In this document: positions 11,782-24,300 of the stretch, one piece after another
How the letters are laid out: every line of letters begins with the position of its first letter
Position numbering within the stretch: position 1 is the first letter of the stretch
Origin: Brachionus rotundiformis
Lineage: Eukaryota; Rotifera; Eurotatoria; Ploima; Brachionidae
NCBI GenBank assembly: GCA_016802295.1
Contig: JAESIW010000200.1
Location: 1,688,289-1,752,288, forward strand
Direction: 5' to 3'
DNA length: 64,000 nucleotides
Notes under the pieces: model-generated
What the model was told of the DNA's origin: nothing
What the model saw: the letters and a program-made list of their open reading frames with translations, nothing else
Database searches by the model: none
Position numbers and translations under genes: made by a program

Positions 11782-14700
11782 ATGTTGTTGTACAAAAAGG
11801 TTCACAACATAATTCAAAAAAGCCTAATTCTCAACTTTGTTTCATTGGTAATTTTTTGTTCAGTGTTTCCAAGAGGATCCGTCAGTGAATCAATCTACTC
11901 ATATCAAAAATATACAACGAAATATTTAGACGGTTCAAAATTGGAATTTTGCGAAATATGTGACATTTATCTTGGTGGTTTGTTTCCAATTCATGGTCCA
12001 AAGTATGCTCGCAATTCGAAAAAAAACTCTGATGAAACTTTCAATAACAATTCTGAATTGGGAAATTATCTCTCGACTACACCGACCATATCTGTAGAAA
12101 ATTACTTGCAAAGTGAATTCCTTTGTGGTGAGATTAAAAAGGAACGTGGTATACAGCGTTTAGAGGCGATGCTTTTTGCCATCGATTTAATTAATAATAG
12201 CACTAACTTATTGCCAAATTTAAAATTGGGTGCCCGTATTTTTGACACTTGTGACCGGGACACGATCGCCATGGAAAAGTCTCTGAATTTTGTCAGTGAC
12301 TATTTTTTGTTAAAGGAAGAAAACATTGCTGATGACTTTACATGCATGAGTAATAAACCAGACTTGATCAGCATGGCAAGAAATTTTAAGCCAAAAAAGA
12401 ACAAAGATGCCATACACAAGCGAAAAGTTGTAGGTGTTGTTGGAGCAGCAAGTAGTAGTGTCTCAATACAAGTGGCCAATTTACTGAGATTATTCCAGGT
12501 AAATATTGGCTTGGATGTTGAAAAAAAACTATAATGGTTTTTTAGGTTCCTCAAATAAGTTATGCCTCTACCAGTCCTGAGTTGAGCAATAAAGAAAGAT
12601 TCCCATTTTTTTCTCGTGTTCTACCTTCAGATACTTTACAAGCTGAGGCCATGGCAAACCTTGTTCATTCTTTAAATTGGAATTATATTGCTACTTTAAA
12701 CGAAGAGGGAAACCTTGGTGGAATCGATTCGTTCATTTCAAATGCCAAGTCTAAAAGTATTTGATTATTTTTATAATTTAAATATTGTAAATATAAATTA
12801 AAGATATCTGCATATCTGGTTCGTATACCTTGTCTCAAACTGCTTCTGAAGACGATGTGAAAGCAATTCTAATGGAAATGTATGAGCAAAAAAATGCTCG
12901 AGGAGTAATAGTATTTCTACAAGATCATAATGTCAGGTATATTTTATAAATTCGATGAAAAATCAAGAGGAAGAAAAAAATATAAATAAAAAAAACTTTT
13001 TGAATAAATAAAAATCAAATTAAATTCTATTTTTAACATTTTTTTCAGAGAGATTTATAAAAAATTAATAATAATTAGAATCTTTTGTAAAAGCTTAAAA
13101 AGTAAAAAACAAATAAAAACTAGATTGAAAAATTTAAGCTTATAAAAAAGAGCTATAAAAATATTTTTTTATAATTTGAGTAAATGATGTAAAATAAAAG
13201 TCTATTTTTGACAAAAGGAAACTTCTCAAACTTGTCAAAGATTTAAATATGACAAGACATTTTTTATGGATAGCAAGTGATAGCTGGGGTACCAAGATAG
13301 AATCGATTCGAAATAACAATTTGGCAGCTGAAGGAGCAATAACTTTTGCTCCTAAGTCTTTTATAATAAAAGAGTTCAGTGAATATTTTCAGAAATTGAG
13401 ACCAGGAACAAACACCAGAAATCCTTGGTTTGAAGAGTTTTGGCAAGATGAATTTAAATGCCGTATTGAGAATCCATTATTTCAACCAAATCGTCCTCCA
13501 TCCTACACAAAATTGTGCACTGGATACGAAACTCTAAATATTACTCAAGATGGCTTCATTCATTTTGTTATTGATAGTGTTTTTGTAATCGCCCATGCTA
13601 TCCAAGACTTAATAGCCATTCATTGTTCAGAGCTCAGTTTTGATGAATTAATTAAATGTCAGCATAAAATTGTTTTTAAAGGACCAGAGTTTCTTAAAGC
13701 GATCAGAAATGTTAATTTTAATTCAATAACAGGACGAAAAGTCGAATTCCTCAAGGACAAAGAGAATTCAGGAGATGGCCTGGCGCCTTTTGAAGTGTTT
13801 CAGTATCAAAAAAATGAAAAGGGAGTATTTGGTTACCAAAAAATAACCGAATGGGAAAAAAACAAAGCATTTGTGTTGGATAAATCGTTGCTTAAGTGGA
13901 ACAGTGGAAGCAATAGAATTCCTCGATCGGTATGCAAGGAAGAGTGCGGAATTGGTGAGGTTAAGCAAGGAGATCATTGTTGCTGGGTATGTGTAAAATG
14001 TGAAGAAAATCAATATGTTGATTTGAATAAATGTATCAAATGTCCGCAAGGATTCGGTCCAAATGAAAACAAAACAAGCTGCGTTAAATTGACCATTGAA
14101 TATATGACATTTAATAGTCCATTTACTTTAATCCCTATTATATTCTCTACACTAGGGATAATATTAACAATTTACATCATTTACATATTCATAAGGTATA
14201 TTTATCTTATAATGGATAACTTTTAATAAAATATTTTCTTGCTAGATACAATGAAACTCCAATTATAAAAGCTTCTGGAAGAGAACTTTGCCATGTTTTA
14301 TTAGCTGGCATTCTAGCCAGCTATCTAATCACATTTCCTCTAGGTAATTAAAACGTTTATCACTATTAATATTTTTGATTTTAAAAGTAAGTTTATTCAT
14401 ATCTTTTTTCGATAATATGACTTGCTATACGCAATAATGTTTAAAGACAATTTAATAATGAATAGATAATATTGTTTTTTTTTTAAAGTTTAAAAAAATA
14501 TATTAAAAATTTTTAATCTTAATGAAATTTTCAAAAATTAAATGGCAAAGATTTTAAAAATGTTATAATTTTTTTAATTTAAGTCACAAAACCAAATTTT
14601 GTCTCCTGTCTATTCATTCGTTTTGGTTTCAGCACCAGTTTGACAATTTGCTTATCAGCTCTTTTTACAAAAACAAACAGATTGTCCAGAATATTCAACA

Positions 14701-16303
14701 ATAGCATAAAAAAAGTTAGACAAGCAAGTTATGTGAGTCCTCAATCTCAATTGGTAATTTGTGGATCAATCGTTTCTGTTCAAGTGATAGCTATATTTAT
14801 TTGGATATCAATTAGGTAGCAAATATTTTATAAAAATTTAAGTTTTAAATTAAAATTATTCTCCTTTAAGTCCTTCTGGCATAAGTTTTGATTATGACGA
14901 TCCAAAACGAGTTATTCTCCAATGTAAAACTCAAAATACTCATTTAGCCATATCATTTTTATATAATTTTTTCCTTGTTATTCTCTGTACAATATACGCC
15001 ATTAAAACTCGCAAAATTCCGGAAAACTTTAACGAAGCTCGTTTCATAGGATTCACTATGTATTCTATTTGCATAATTTGGGTTGCCTTTATACCAATCT
15101 ATTTTGGAACTACAGCTGCAGCTGGTACCAGCAAGTCACCAAAAAATAACTATAAAGTATTTTTTATTCAAAGTGTTTTTCTAGTTTAAAAAAATTGGTC
15201 TATCAAGATACAACTAACCACAATGGCTATGTGTTTGAGCTTGAGTGCAACAGTCATTTTATTCTGTCTATTTTTGCCAAAAATTCGTGTCATTCTTCTC
15301 AAACCGAGCAAAAATGTTCGCACCAAATCCACTTTGAACAAGTCAAGCTTTAAGGGTAGCACAAATTACAAGGACTCTAAAGTAGTCTTACAATCTAAAT
15401 ATACTGGAAATTTTGAAAAATCTCTTACCGTTGCCACTGTGGCAAGCTCAAACAGTGCTTCAAGTTCACCTGGTAATAACTAATAATTGATAATATTTTT
15501 TTTTCCTAAATCATCCTAAATTTATAAATTTTATTAATTTTCTACTTATTATTTATTAAGGCTATCAATCAAATAAAAATGAAAATATTGCCATCAAAAC
15601 AAAGCCAAGTATAAACCATGCAAAAATTTCAAACACATCTGTAAAAAGTTGTAACATATCATCTACATTGGAGCCGGAGATTAATACAGACAAAAATGAA
15701 ATCAATTATGATGACTTAAATTATTCTCAGCAATACTCTCTCAAAGAAAATGAGAGTAAAAATGTAACTGCAGTAGAGCTTGGGGTTACCAATGTCGTAG
15801 ATACCTTGGGAGAATTTTCACTCAAAATTTTAAATAGTCAAATAAATGATGTTAATAATAATTTGGTAAAATTAAACAATGATGGTAATAGTATGGAATC
15901 AGACGAACCTGATTTGCTCGAGCCTGATTATGAATATATACTTACTTCGAGGACACCGGATTTTAAACATGTTAGAGTATCATCAAAGTCATTAAGTAAA
16001 AATAATTCTTTGAATAAATCATTTGAAAATTTTGTGAACAATGCAGCGAATTTAAAAAATGATTCGATTCAAGATAAATTTGAAAATAAACAAAATGAAG
16101 TATTATCAAAGAATAAAACTGATGCTTCGAAAGAAGATGATCTTTCAATTTCTTCTCTGTCAATACCAAGTGATATTTCGCTTGAAAATTCAAAAAGGAA
16201 AAACAGTATTCATCTACCAAAAAATAAAAAAAAAGATGTATTAATACACGACAGTTCCACTGATGCCAATGATTATCGAAGTCTTAAAATTACATTCGTT
16301 TAA
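11782..16303 (+). CDS. Metabotropic glutamate receptor, group II-like (class C GPCR)
   Basis: Nine exons: 11782-12498, 12546-12756, 12804-12936, 13218-14195, 14246-14343, 14584-14815, 14871-15156, 15208-15472, 15561-16303; 1220 residues. The Venus-flytrap ectodomain carries RGIQRLEAMLFAID (arginines 122 and 126), SSSVSIQVANLLRLFQ, SYASTS (T248) and ASDSWG (D375), all as in vertebrate mGluR2/3. A cysteine-rich domain (about 592-641) precedes seven membrane segments with the family motifs TPIIKASGREL, ALFTKTNR and PENFNEARFIGFTMY. The C-terminal tail is long and Ser/Asn-rich and ends in TFV, a class I PDZ-type ligand. Family role: glutamate-gated receptor, usually coupled to Gi/o. Oddity: the tyrosine of the usual GDYGE/GNYGE motif is leucine (L296), with a residue missing nearby. 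AATAAA lies at 16324-16329. Confidence 0.93.
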
Positions 16304-17229
16304 ATGTTTTAAAACCTTTGTTTAATAAACTTTAAGAATATTATCTTATTTAATATTGCTATATAAAAATTTTTATTTAAATTAGTAAGGAGCATTAGGT
16401 TATTATGCAAATAATAATTCTAAGGAATTTTGAATTTTTACCAACTGATATGTTATGTTGATAACTTTTTAGGACCACTCACTCTTTTTAGAACAATTGA
16501 AATTAACTTAAGGAGATTTATGGTAATCAGTCTTTACGTATTTTATTTTATAGTTAATTTTTTTACAGCTATTTTTATGAAAAAATGCAATAGCCTCATT
16601 AAAATCTGACAATATTTTTAAAATAATTTTTAAAATTTATTTATTACAGAATTTTAATTAAATCCCTTATAATTTTGCCAGATTGAAGTTGATAATTTAA
16701 TTTTAATTTTTATACTCAAATATAAATATTAATTATAATTTTTAAGTATTTTTAAGAAGTCTATTGCTTAAATTAATTTTCAAAAAACATCATGGCATTA
16801 AATCTGACGATTTCGGAATAGTTTAAAAATATATTTTATCAAAACTTTTGAAATGATTATTTTGATCATAAAAAGTGTCCAGTATAATTACTTTTTGCTT
16901 AATAATTAAAATACATTTAGTAAACTTTATTAAACTATTTTTCTATTTTTGAAAATTAAAACTCAAAATATATTAATATAGAATTTTAAACTTAAAATTA
17001 CATTCTCATTTTTTTGAATAAAAAAGATAAATCTTCTTAAAAATACAAAGACTTAAAAATAAATAAGTATTCAAAAAACATTTTTAAACTAAATTATTGA
17101 TTTTTAAATTTATTTCAAAAATTTTCAAGCTATTATCAATTAACGAATAACTTTAATTTAGTTAGTCCAAGCTATTTTTAAAAGAGATTTTTATTCATTA
17201 TATATGGTCTAAATTTTTAAAAGTACAGA
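16304..17229. other. Intergenic between convergent mGluR and IQUB genes
   Basis: Contains AATAAA for the plus-strand gene (16324-16329) and, on the minus strand, AATAAA at 17190-17195 just past the IQUB stop. Otherwise AT-rich with nothing recognised. Confidence 0.5.
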
Positions 17230-20200
17230 TTAAATTTTAATTCCAGTCAGACTTGGCAATCGAAAATCTTCTTTTGACTGTGTTCTGCTTAAGAATTCAG
17301 ATATGTTTGGTAGCTTATTGAAGTAATTGCGGGCCATTACATGTTTTTGCTTAATTTTTTTGATAAATTGATCTCCATAGCTCTTTAATTCATCTTATTT
17401 TACTTTGTTTAATATTTAATTTAAAATTTACCAAGTCCAAATTAGTCAATTTCAAATGTGACTCGGCTTCGTCCAAAGTTAATAAGATTGTATTCCAAGG
17501 AGACCATTCTTCATCTTTTTTCCATCTTACAAAATGTAATTGATAAATATCGCCATTAGCGCTCAGTATCGACTGGCTATTCCAAATGGTTTCAAACATA
17601 TATTGAATATCTCTTTCCTTTAATTAATTGAAATTAAAAACTGAAAATTATTGTTCCAAATACTTTACTGTCAATAAGAAGCATAAACGAGAATTCTGGC
17701 TGTAACTCTGTTCTTCTTGCTGAATTCTTGCCAGCATAAATCTGTCATCATGGTAAGAGATTAGAAATTTACTGATTTTAGGAATATGATTAAGATAATA
17801 CTTAAACTTGGTATAATCTACTCGCTTTAGAGCTAAATTTTCTAGATTTCTGCAGCTGCGACATTTTCCGACCTTGCTACTTGATGAGCTAATTTGAAAA
17901 TCTGTAGAAGGCAAATAGCGTTGACATGTTGAACAATAGAAGCTCTCAATTTTCTCGTTGATATCTTGTGGTACCTTAAGATGACGAGCTGCTGCCGGAT
18001 TAAATTGCGGTGTCTTTATATATTGTAAAAATAAAGACACAATACGCTTTCTTAGACCAACTAAATTTTCTTCTTTTGTTCCTCTCATTAGCAGGTCAGC
18101 TTCACGATCAATTAAGGCAATGATATCTTGGGTCAATTTACAATCATGTTCCTTAATTGAAGAATTTTTAAATTGCTCTTAGAAAATTTAATTATATCTA
18201 ATTAAAATAAATTATTTTTTAGTTTTTAATTTAATAAATAAATAATATTGTCAAATTAGAAATCTCAAATTACTTAAGTTGTAATAACTGGTATGATTTA
18301 AATTTACGTTTGATTATTATTAAGCCTTTTTGTTATAAAAATTATTTTCACTAAAAGACTGACTCTTAAATGATGAATAATAAAAATTAAATTACAATTT
18401 AAGTCTTTACTAAGAATCTTCCCCAAAGAGGAGAAATTTATTAATATGAACTTATTCATTTATCTAAAAAATACTATTTTTTATTATCGAATATAACAAA
18501 AACATGATTCTGATAATATTCGGATGAAAATGATTTATATTTCAGACAGAAAACTAAAAAAAGTTCCTATTTGGTAAAGTATATTTGATATAGCTAAAAA
18601 AAATTGGTAAAAGAATGGTATGAAACTATTGAACTTGAATTAGATTCTTAAGCTTAATTAAATTTTTTTTACATGGCAAGATTTTAATTTAATGAATATA
18701 TTTTTAACCTGAATTAGCTATTCTGTTAAAGTATAAAAAGAAAATTTTTTTAAATTAGATTATTAAAATTAAATGCAAACAACTAAAACAAAATGTTCAA
18801 AAATTATAATTATCGATGGAAAGCAAAATAGTTTTTGATTTTTAAATTTTAAATGGTATTGTTAATTTCAAAAACAAACAGAACAAAAAATTTTCCTATT
18901 TTGATAAATAAAAATTTACTAAAATAAAAAATTTAAAAAAAATACTGCAACATGGTGCAAAATACTTTGTTGCATCTTTTTAACCATAAATAGTTTCTCT
19001 GATGTAGATACAAGGCAAAAAGTAAAGCATCAATAAGATTTAAATTGATTATTGATTTTGTTTACCTAAAAAAAAGAAAATCAAGCGTTTTTATTTTTGA
19101 AATTCACAATACCTTTTAAATTAAAATAAAAAACTTATGATCTTCTTAAATCTAATTTTTAGGGACTTTTTATACTTCGGATTAATGTCTTTAAGACTTA
19201 AATTATTATCAAAACTTATTATATTATTAAATGGCTAAATGGATCAAAAAGAAAATTGTCTTTACCTTGATTGTGTGCTTTAAAGTGAGCAAAACATCTA
19301 AGCGTTCATCTTGGGTCAAAAAATTCATATTTAAACTATTATATATATCTTTAAGTTCTCGAGCTCTAATATTGTAAGGAGTATCGAGCTCAGTTACTGA
19401 ACCATCTTTAGTCTTCCAAATTTTAGGCTGTGACATCTATGCATAAATATAAAATTAAGACAAAATTCTTTTTGTTTCCTAGAATATTCCTACTTTTTCT
19501 AATAAAATTTGAATATTTTTATCTTTGTTTTCTTTATTTGCTTCAATTTTGTATCTTTCTATTGTTGCAATTAATTCAGCTTCTTGGTCAACAAGCATAG
19601 CCAATGCAGCTTTTCTGGCTGCACCAAACTTTGTCTCGTTTATTTTTTCGATTTCTTCCAATCTCCATTTTTCCAAAGCTGCATACAAAATTTCAAAGTC
19701 ATCTCTAGTTCTTGGTTTTAGCCTTCGATTGATGTCATTTTGTCTTCGCGATTCAATATCTTTGATTCTTTCATTTTGTTTGTCTTTTTCCCATTTAATT
19801 CTTTGTTCAAAAGCAAGTTTTAACAAATCAAATTTACGCTTTGCCAACCATCGTCGAAAATATTTTTGAATTGTTACAACACTTTTTTCAATAATAGCCA
19901 ACCTTTGTTCAGCTGTCTGATACGGTTTTGGTGTCAATAGTTTATCTTCAATTCGAGACACAAATACTCCTGGCTTTGTCATTTGAGTTGACATATCTTG
20001 TCGAGTCTGCAATTTGATATGATTGCTGACTATTGTTTGAGTGTCCCTGCAAAATTTCTGAACCCCATTGTCTGGCTTTTGAGGACGTTTGGTCTGTGTA
20101 GAAGCGTTCAGATATTCTACACTGGTTTCCTTGTTTCTATAGCCGCCCAAAAAAGGTTTTCGTTTAGATACTCGTTCAATTTCAACAACTATTTCCTTAA

Positions 20201-20713
20201 ATTGGTTATTGCCTAAGTCTACTTGGACAGTAATTACATCAGGAGATTGGAATTTTTCCTTAGGCTCATACGCTTTCAGAGGGAAAGCTTGTTGGTCTAC
20301 TGATTCGACTTTGATTTGGAAAATTCCATTTGCTTCTGCTCCGAATTCCGAAAGTGTTTTAGAATCCTCATCCAAAGAAGTTTCTAAAATAGAAAAAAAT
20401 TCAAAATTTAATATAAACAAAATAAAATATTCTTGTTACGTTTTTCATCAAGTAGAGAGAATTTTAAGTTAGATGGTTCCATTTTTAGTTCAGTAGAAAT
20501 TTTAGCTCTTAAATCCTTGATCTGAATGCTTATCGGATGGGCAAACGTGATCACTTGATTGATTGGTAAAAGAAGAAACTTGATAGTGGCATTTGGCTCA
20601 GGATTGCTGGATAGGTTATTTTGAACTTGATTTTGAACAGCAGTGGATGTCTCAGCATCAATTTGAGGTCTAGAACTTGTATTTATTTCCTTCAAATCGT
20701 TTTCTTCGGTCAT
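17230..20713 (-). CDS. IQUB: IQ motif and ubiquitin-like domain protein (IQUB), ciliary
   Basis: Six exons on the minus strand: 20440-20713, 19494-20383, 19266-19436, 17669-18151, 17432-17617, 17230-17382; 718 residues, close to the usual length of about 790. Order: low-complexity N-terminus; ubiquitin-like domain (about 42-120, split by intron 1); IQ motif IQKYFRRWLAKRKF (about 263-276); charged helical region; then the conserved C-terminal block. That block has TPYNIRARELKDIYNSLNM, LLTLKHTIK, IDREADLLMRG, FNPAAARHLKVPQD, a CxxC...CxxC pair (518/521, 542/545) and EWSPWNTILLT. In mammals and algae this family belongs to axonemal radial spokes, and the IQ motif suggests calmodulin-type binding. 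Intron 3 is unusually long (1114 bp, 18152-19265). The next gene upstream is another axonemal protein. Strong family match across all exons. Confidence 0.93.
18152..19265 (-). other. IQUB intron 3, no gene content seen
   Basis: 1114 bp, AT-rich, with GT..AG borders. No open frame or repeat recognised. It is about twenty times longer than most introns in this window. Confidence 0.6.
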
Positions 20714-21358
20714 CTTAATACATGGATTTTGGCAAAGTTTGGAAAAAGTTAATCAAAATAGCATAAGTGAAGCTTTTTTTACTAAGTTAATATATGTATG
20801 TAATAAACTTTCGTCAAAATTGCTAGGCAACAAAATCATGAAAAATTAAGAAATTTATTTGGTAACATGAAGAATAATATTTTGGATTGAGCCACTAATA
20901 TCTTTATTCAAAAAAGTATTTTTTTTAAAGTTGATTTTGATTCCAATTAACAATTTAAAGAATTGATTTAAAAATTTTTAATTTCGTTCTAATTTTTTAC
21001 TGCTACATACTTGAAAAATCAGATAATTAGAAGATTGTTTTCAAAATTTTAATATTTCAATTATTTAATAAGTTATTGAAAGCATATGATAATGAACGGA
21101 ATGTCAAAATATCCTTTTATCTATCTGATCTCTGATTCATTAGTTTTTTGGATTTTTTTGTAAAAAAATTAATTAAATTCTTTTTATATTTAATGTTCGA
21201 ATAAATTGTTTCATGGAAAACAGTTACAAAAGCACGCTTCTAAGCACGATAATTAGTTTGTAGGTTAAAAAATAAAACAATATATCTTTTAAAAAAATAA
21301 CTTTATTCAAAAAATAATTTAATTAAAATATTTAAGTGCTAGTAATAGAAACATTTTT
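20714..21358. other. Spacer between IQUB and the CFAP337-type gene
   Basis: Holds the presumed IQUB promoter. It also holds, on the minus strand, the 3' end of the next gene, with AATAAA at 21302-21307. No other feature seen. Confidence 0.5.
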
Positions 21359-24300
21359 TTAGCTTTTTTTTAAAGCAGAAGAAGGCTTAACAAAATTTGA
21401 AGGCAACGGTTCATACTCAAAACATTTCAACATTTGATAATAATTTTTATTTTTGTCAACTACTATTGGGGTCGGTTTGTTAATTTCGTGTCTTAATCTT
21501 GATAAAATTAAAAATATTCAATTTACATTCTTTTAGTAATTATATAACAAGTACCTTTTTCCAGCTTTTTTTGGAAGGCTCATATTTTTAATTTGCTCCA
21601 TTATAGTATCATCGTCGATCATGTAATTTTTTATATTAGAAATAATTTTTGCTGCTTTCTAAAATTAAAAAAAATTGATTAAAATTTGTAATATCAATTA
21701 TTATTAAAAATAAGTATTAAAAATTGTAAATTAGTAATTTTTTGTTTTATTGTTATTTTAAAAAAGATCCAGATTCAAATTCTTGAAAGAGATAATAAAG
21801 TTATTCAACAAAAAAATAAATATTAATTAGTTATCAAAAATTCTGATAATTAAATAAAGATTATGAATTTTGATTAGGTTTATTTTTTACCACTGCTTGT
21901 GCAACTACATTAAGCTTGCGTGAACTTTTCTAATAAGTGCAAATTTGGCGATCAAATTTTTTTATGTGATTTAATTATTTAAATTTAAAAAATAACAATT
22001 ACTTCCTGTTCTTTGCGCAATTTATCTGAGATTAAATTTGATTCAAGAACCTCTTGGAAAGTTTCTCGAGTGGACAGTATTGGATGTTGAGGCATACTAT
22101 GGTCATCGACTAATATATCATAAGGAACTAGCGGGTGCTTAAATGTTTTTGGATCATACAAATTCCACACTTCGTCTTGACCAAATGTTCCTATGTATCT
22201 TCCATCAGGTTTCCAAACGCGGATTGTGCAATCACTTGATGTAGATATTACTATTCGAGATGTCTCAATATATTCAAGCGAAGTAACACTTTGTACATGA
22301 GCTCTCCAACATTTTAATACTTTAAACAAAATAATTTTTACAAGATTTTTATAAATTGATTAATTACAAGTTGGAGGATTTGCTTCTGGACCATTAGTTG
22401 CATATTTTTCAATATTGTAGTGATAAATATATCCGTAATTATCAGAAGCAAATAGATGAATGAACCTCGAATCAGCAATCATTCTAGTTATATTTGTTCC
22501 ATGTTTATCATTCTTAAAAAGAAGACATAAAAATTTATCTATTATAAACGACATTTAAATCCATGCCCTGTAAAAAAAATAGTTTTTAAGAAAAGCTTAA
22601 CATTTAAATAATAGGTGTTGTAAAAAAACACAAACTTTTTATTCAAAAACTTAAGTTTAAAGTACTTTAAATATTTTTAAAAATTGAAATTTTAAATTGA
22701 ATTTCATTAAAAAAATAAATACAATATTTTATGTTATGAAATTAAAAACAGTACTTGATCAATAAATATTAGGTTTAATAAGGTTTAATTTTCAGTTAAA
22801 AAATATTCAATTTTTAATAAATAAAGATATTTTAATGTTTTCTCTACAACACCTCAAAAAGATAATAATAAAAGATAATAACAAATCTAACACTTTTAAT
22901 TCTAATTTTTACTAAGCTTTATTACTTTGAATTTATGCCATCCCCATTGCATCTTTAAATTTATCTCCCGATTTAAACAATGTTTAAATATTTAGAAACT
23001 TTTAAACTTACCACAGGAAATCTTGCCAAAATTGAAGCTCCATTGAATATGGTCCAAAAATGAATCATTCCCCATGGTCCAGATGATATCATATGTGTTG
23101 AATTCTTGTTATTATATCTTTCTTTGTTCATGAAAATCATTTTATTTATATTTAAATCACCATCCACTAAAATCAAAAATCTTAAATATCATTTCTAATT
23201 TTTAAATAATTACAATTGTCATCTTCATATCCGTAAGGCTTTGGAGAGTAAAGCTTGGTAAATACATGACCTGATACCATGTTCCAAATAATAATTTCAC
23301 CGTCATAACTTGAAGTTGCCAAAAAATTGGACTCAGATTTTGATAGACACATTATGTCCTCTTTATGTCCATTTTCAATCTCATCACTCCATCTCGGATT
23401 TGGATTTAGGACTAATCTAACATCATTAACTTCATCATCATAGATATTAATGCGTCTGTCCCATCCAACATTTATGATAAACTTGTTATTGTAAATTTTG
23501 GTGTATTTAACATCAGTTACTTCCAACTCATTGTCTTTGGTCAATATTTTTAAACAATGACCATTATTGAAATTCCACACTTTACACTGTCCGTCTCTTC
23601 CACCAGTGATCAAACGTCTGCCAGTATCATCAAAAGTCATGCATGTAATTGGCTGATCACCATGAGCATTTGAAAATTCAAATATATCACGGCCAGTTTC
23701 CACATCCCAAAGCTTTACATTACCTCCTTCTGAACAAGACACAAGCTGCTTAAATTGTTTATTAAACATACAGCATACAACTGGTTCCTTGTGAGAGAGT
23801 ACAATTTCAGTGTGCAAATTTGCCCTTTGAAAAATTTGAAAAATAATTAACTTTTTGGACAAAAATTTCTTAATAATAAGACAAACTTTAATTTTAAAGA
23901 TAAAAATGAAACTTTATCTGTGCTAATTAAAATTGATTTTGACTTAGAATTATAGCAGCAAGCTTGAAGTTCTCCTGTAATTTTATGAGATTTTGGTCGA
24001 ATTGAAGCCAAACAGCTGTGGTCAATCAAATCCCAGACATTTAAACATTTATCATTTGAAATGGAAAAAATTCGATTGTCTTCATTTGATAGATGTATGT
24101 AAAATATTGGTGTAGTGTGACTTTTTAAGTGAGCTATTGGTCTTGATGGTACGTATGGGTTGTATAAGCGCACTATACGATCCATACCTAAATTAATTTT
24201 TAAATCATTGCTCTAAATTTTTATTCAATATAAAATTTGGGACCAATTTTATTATTAAAGCAAATTAATATTTTAAGAATTTATCATTAAATTATATTTT

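Noticed and set aside
15972..16220. Minus-strand open frame over the mGluR tail
   Set aside because: Shadow of mGluR exon 9, which continues in frame from the receptor.
19525..19869. Hydrophobic plus-strand open frame
   Set aside because: Antisense shadow of the charged helical region of IQUB.
22920..22990. Possible extra micro-exon of the CFAP337-type gene
   Set aside because: Flanking exons 23012-23166 and 22368-22512 already join in phase. No conserved WD40 residues were visible in the candidate.
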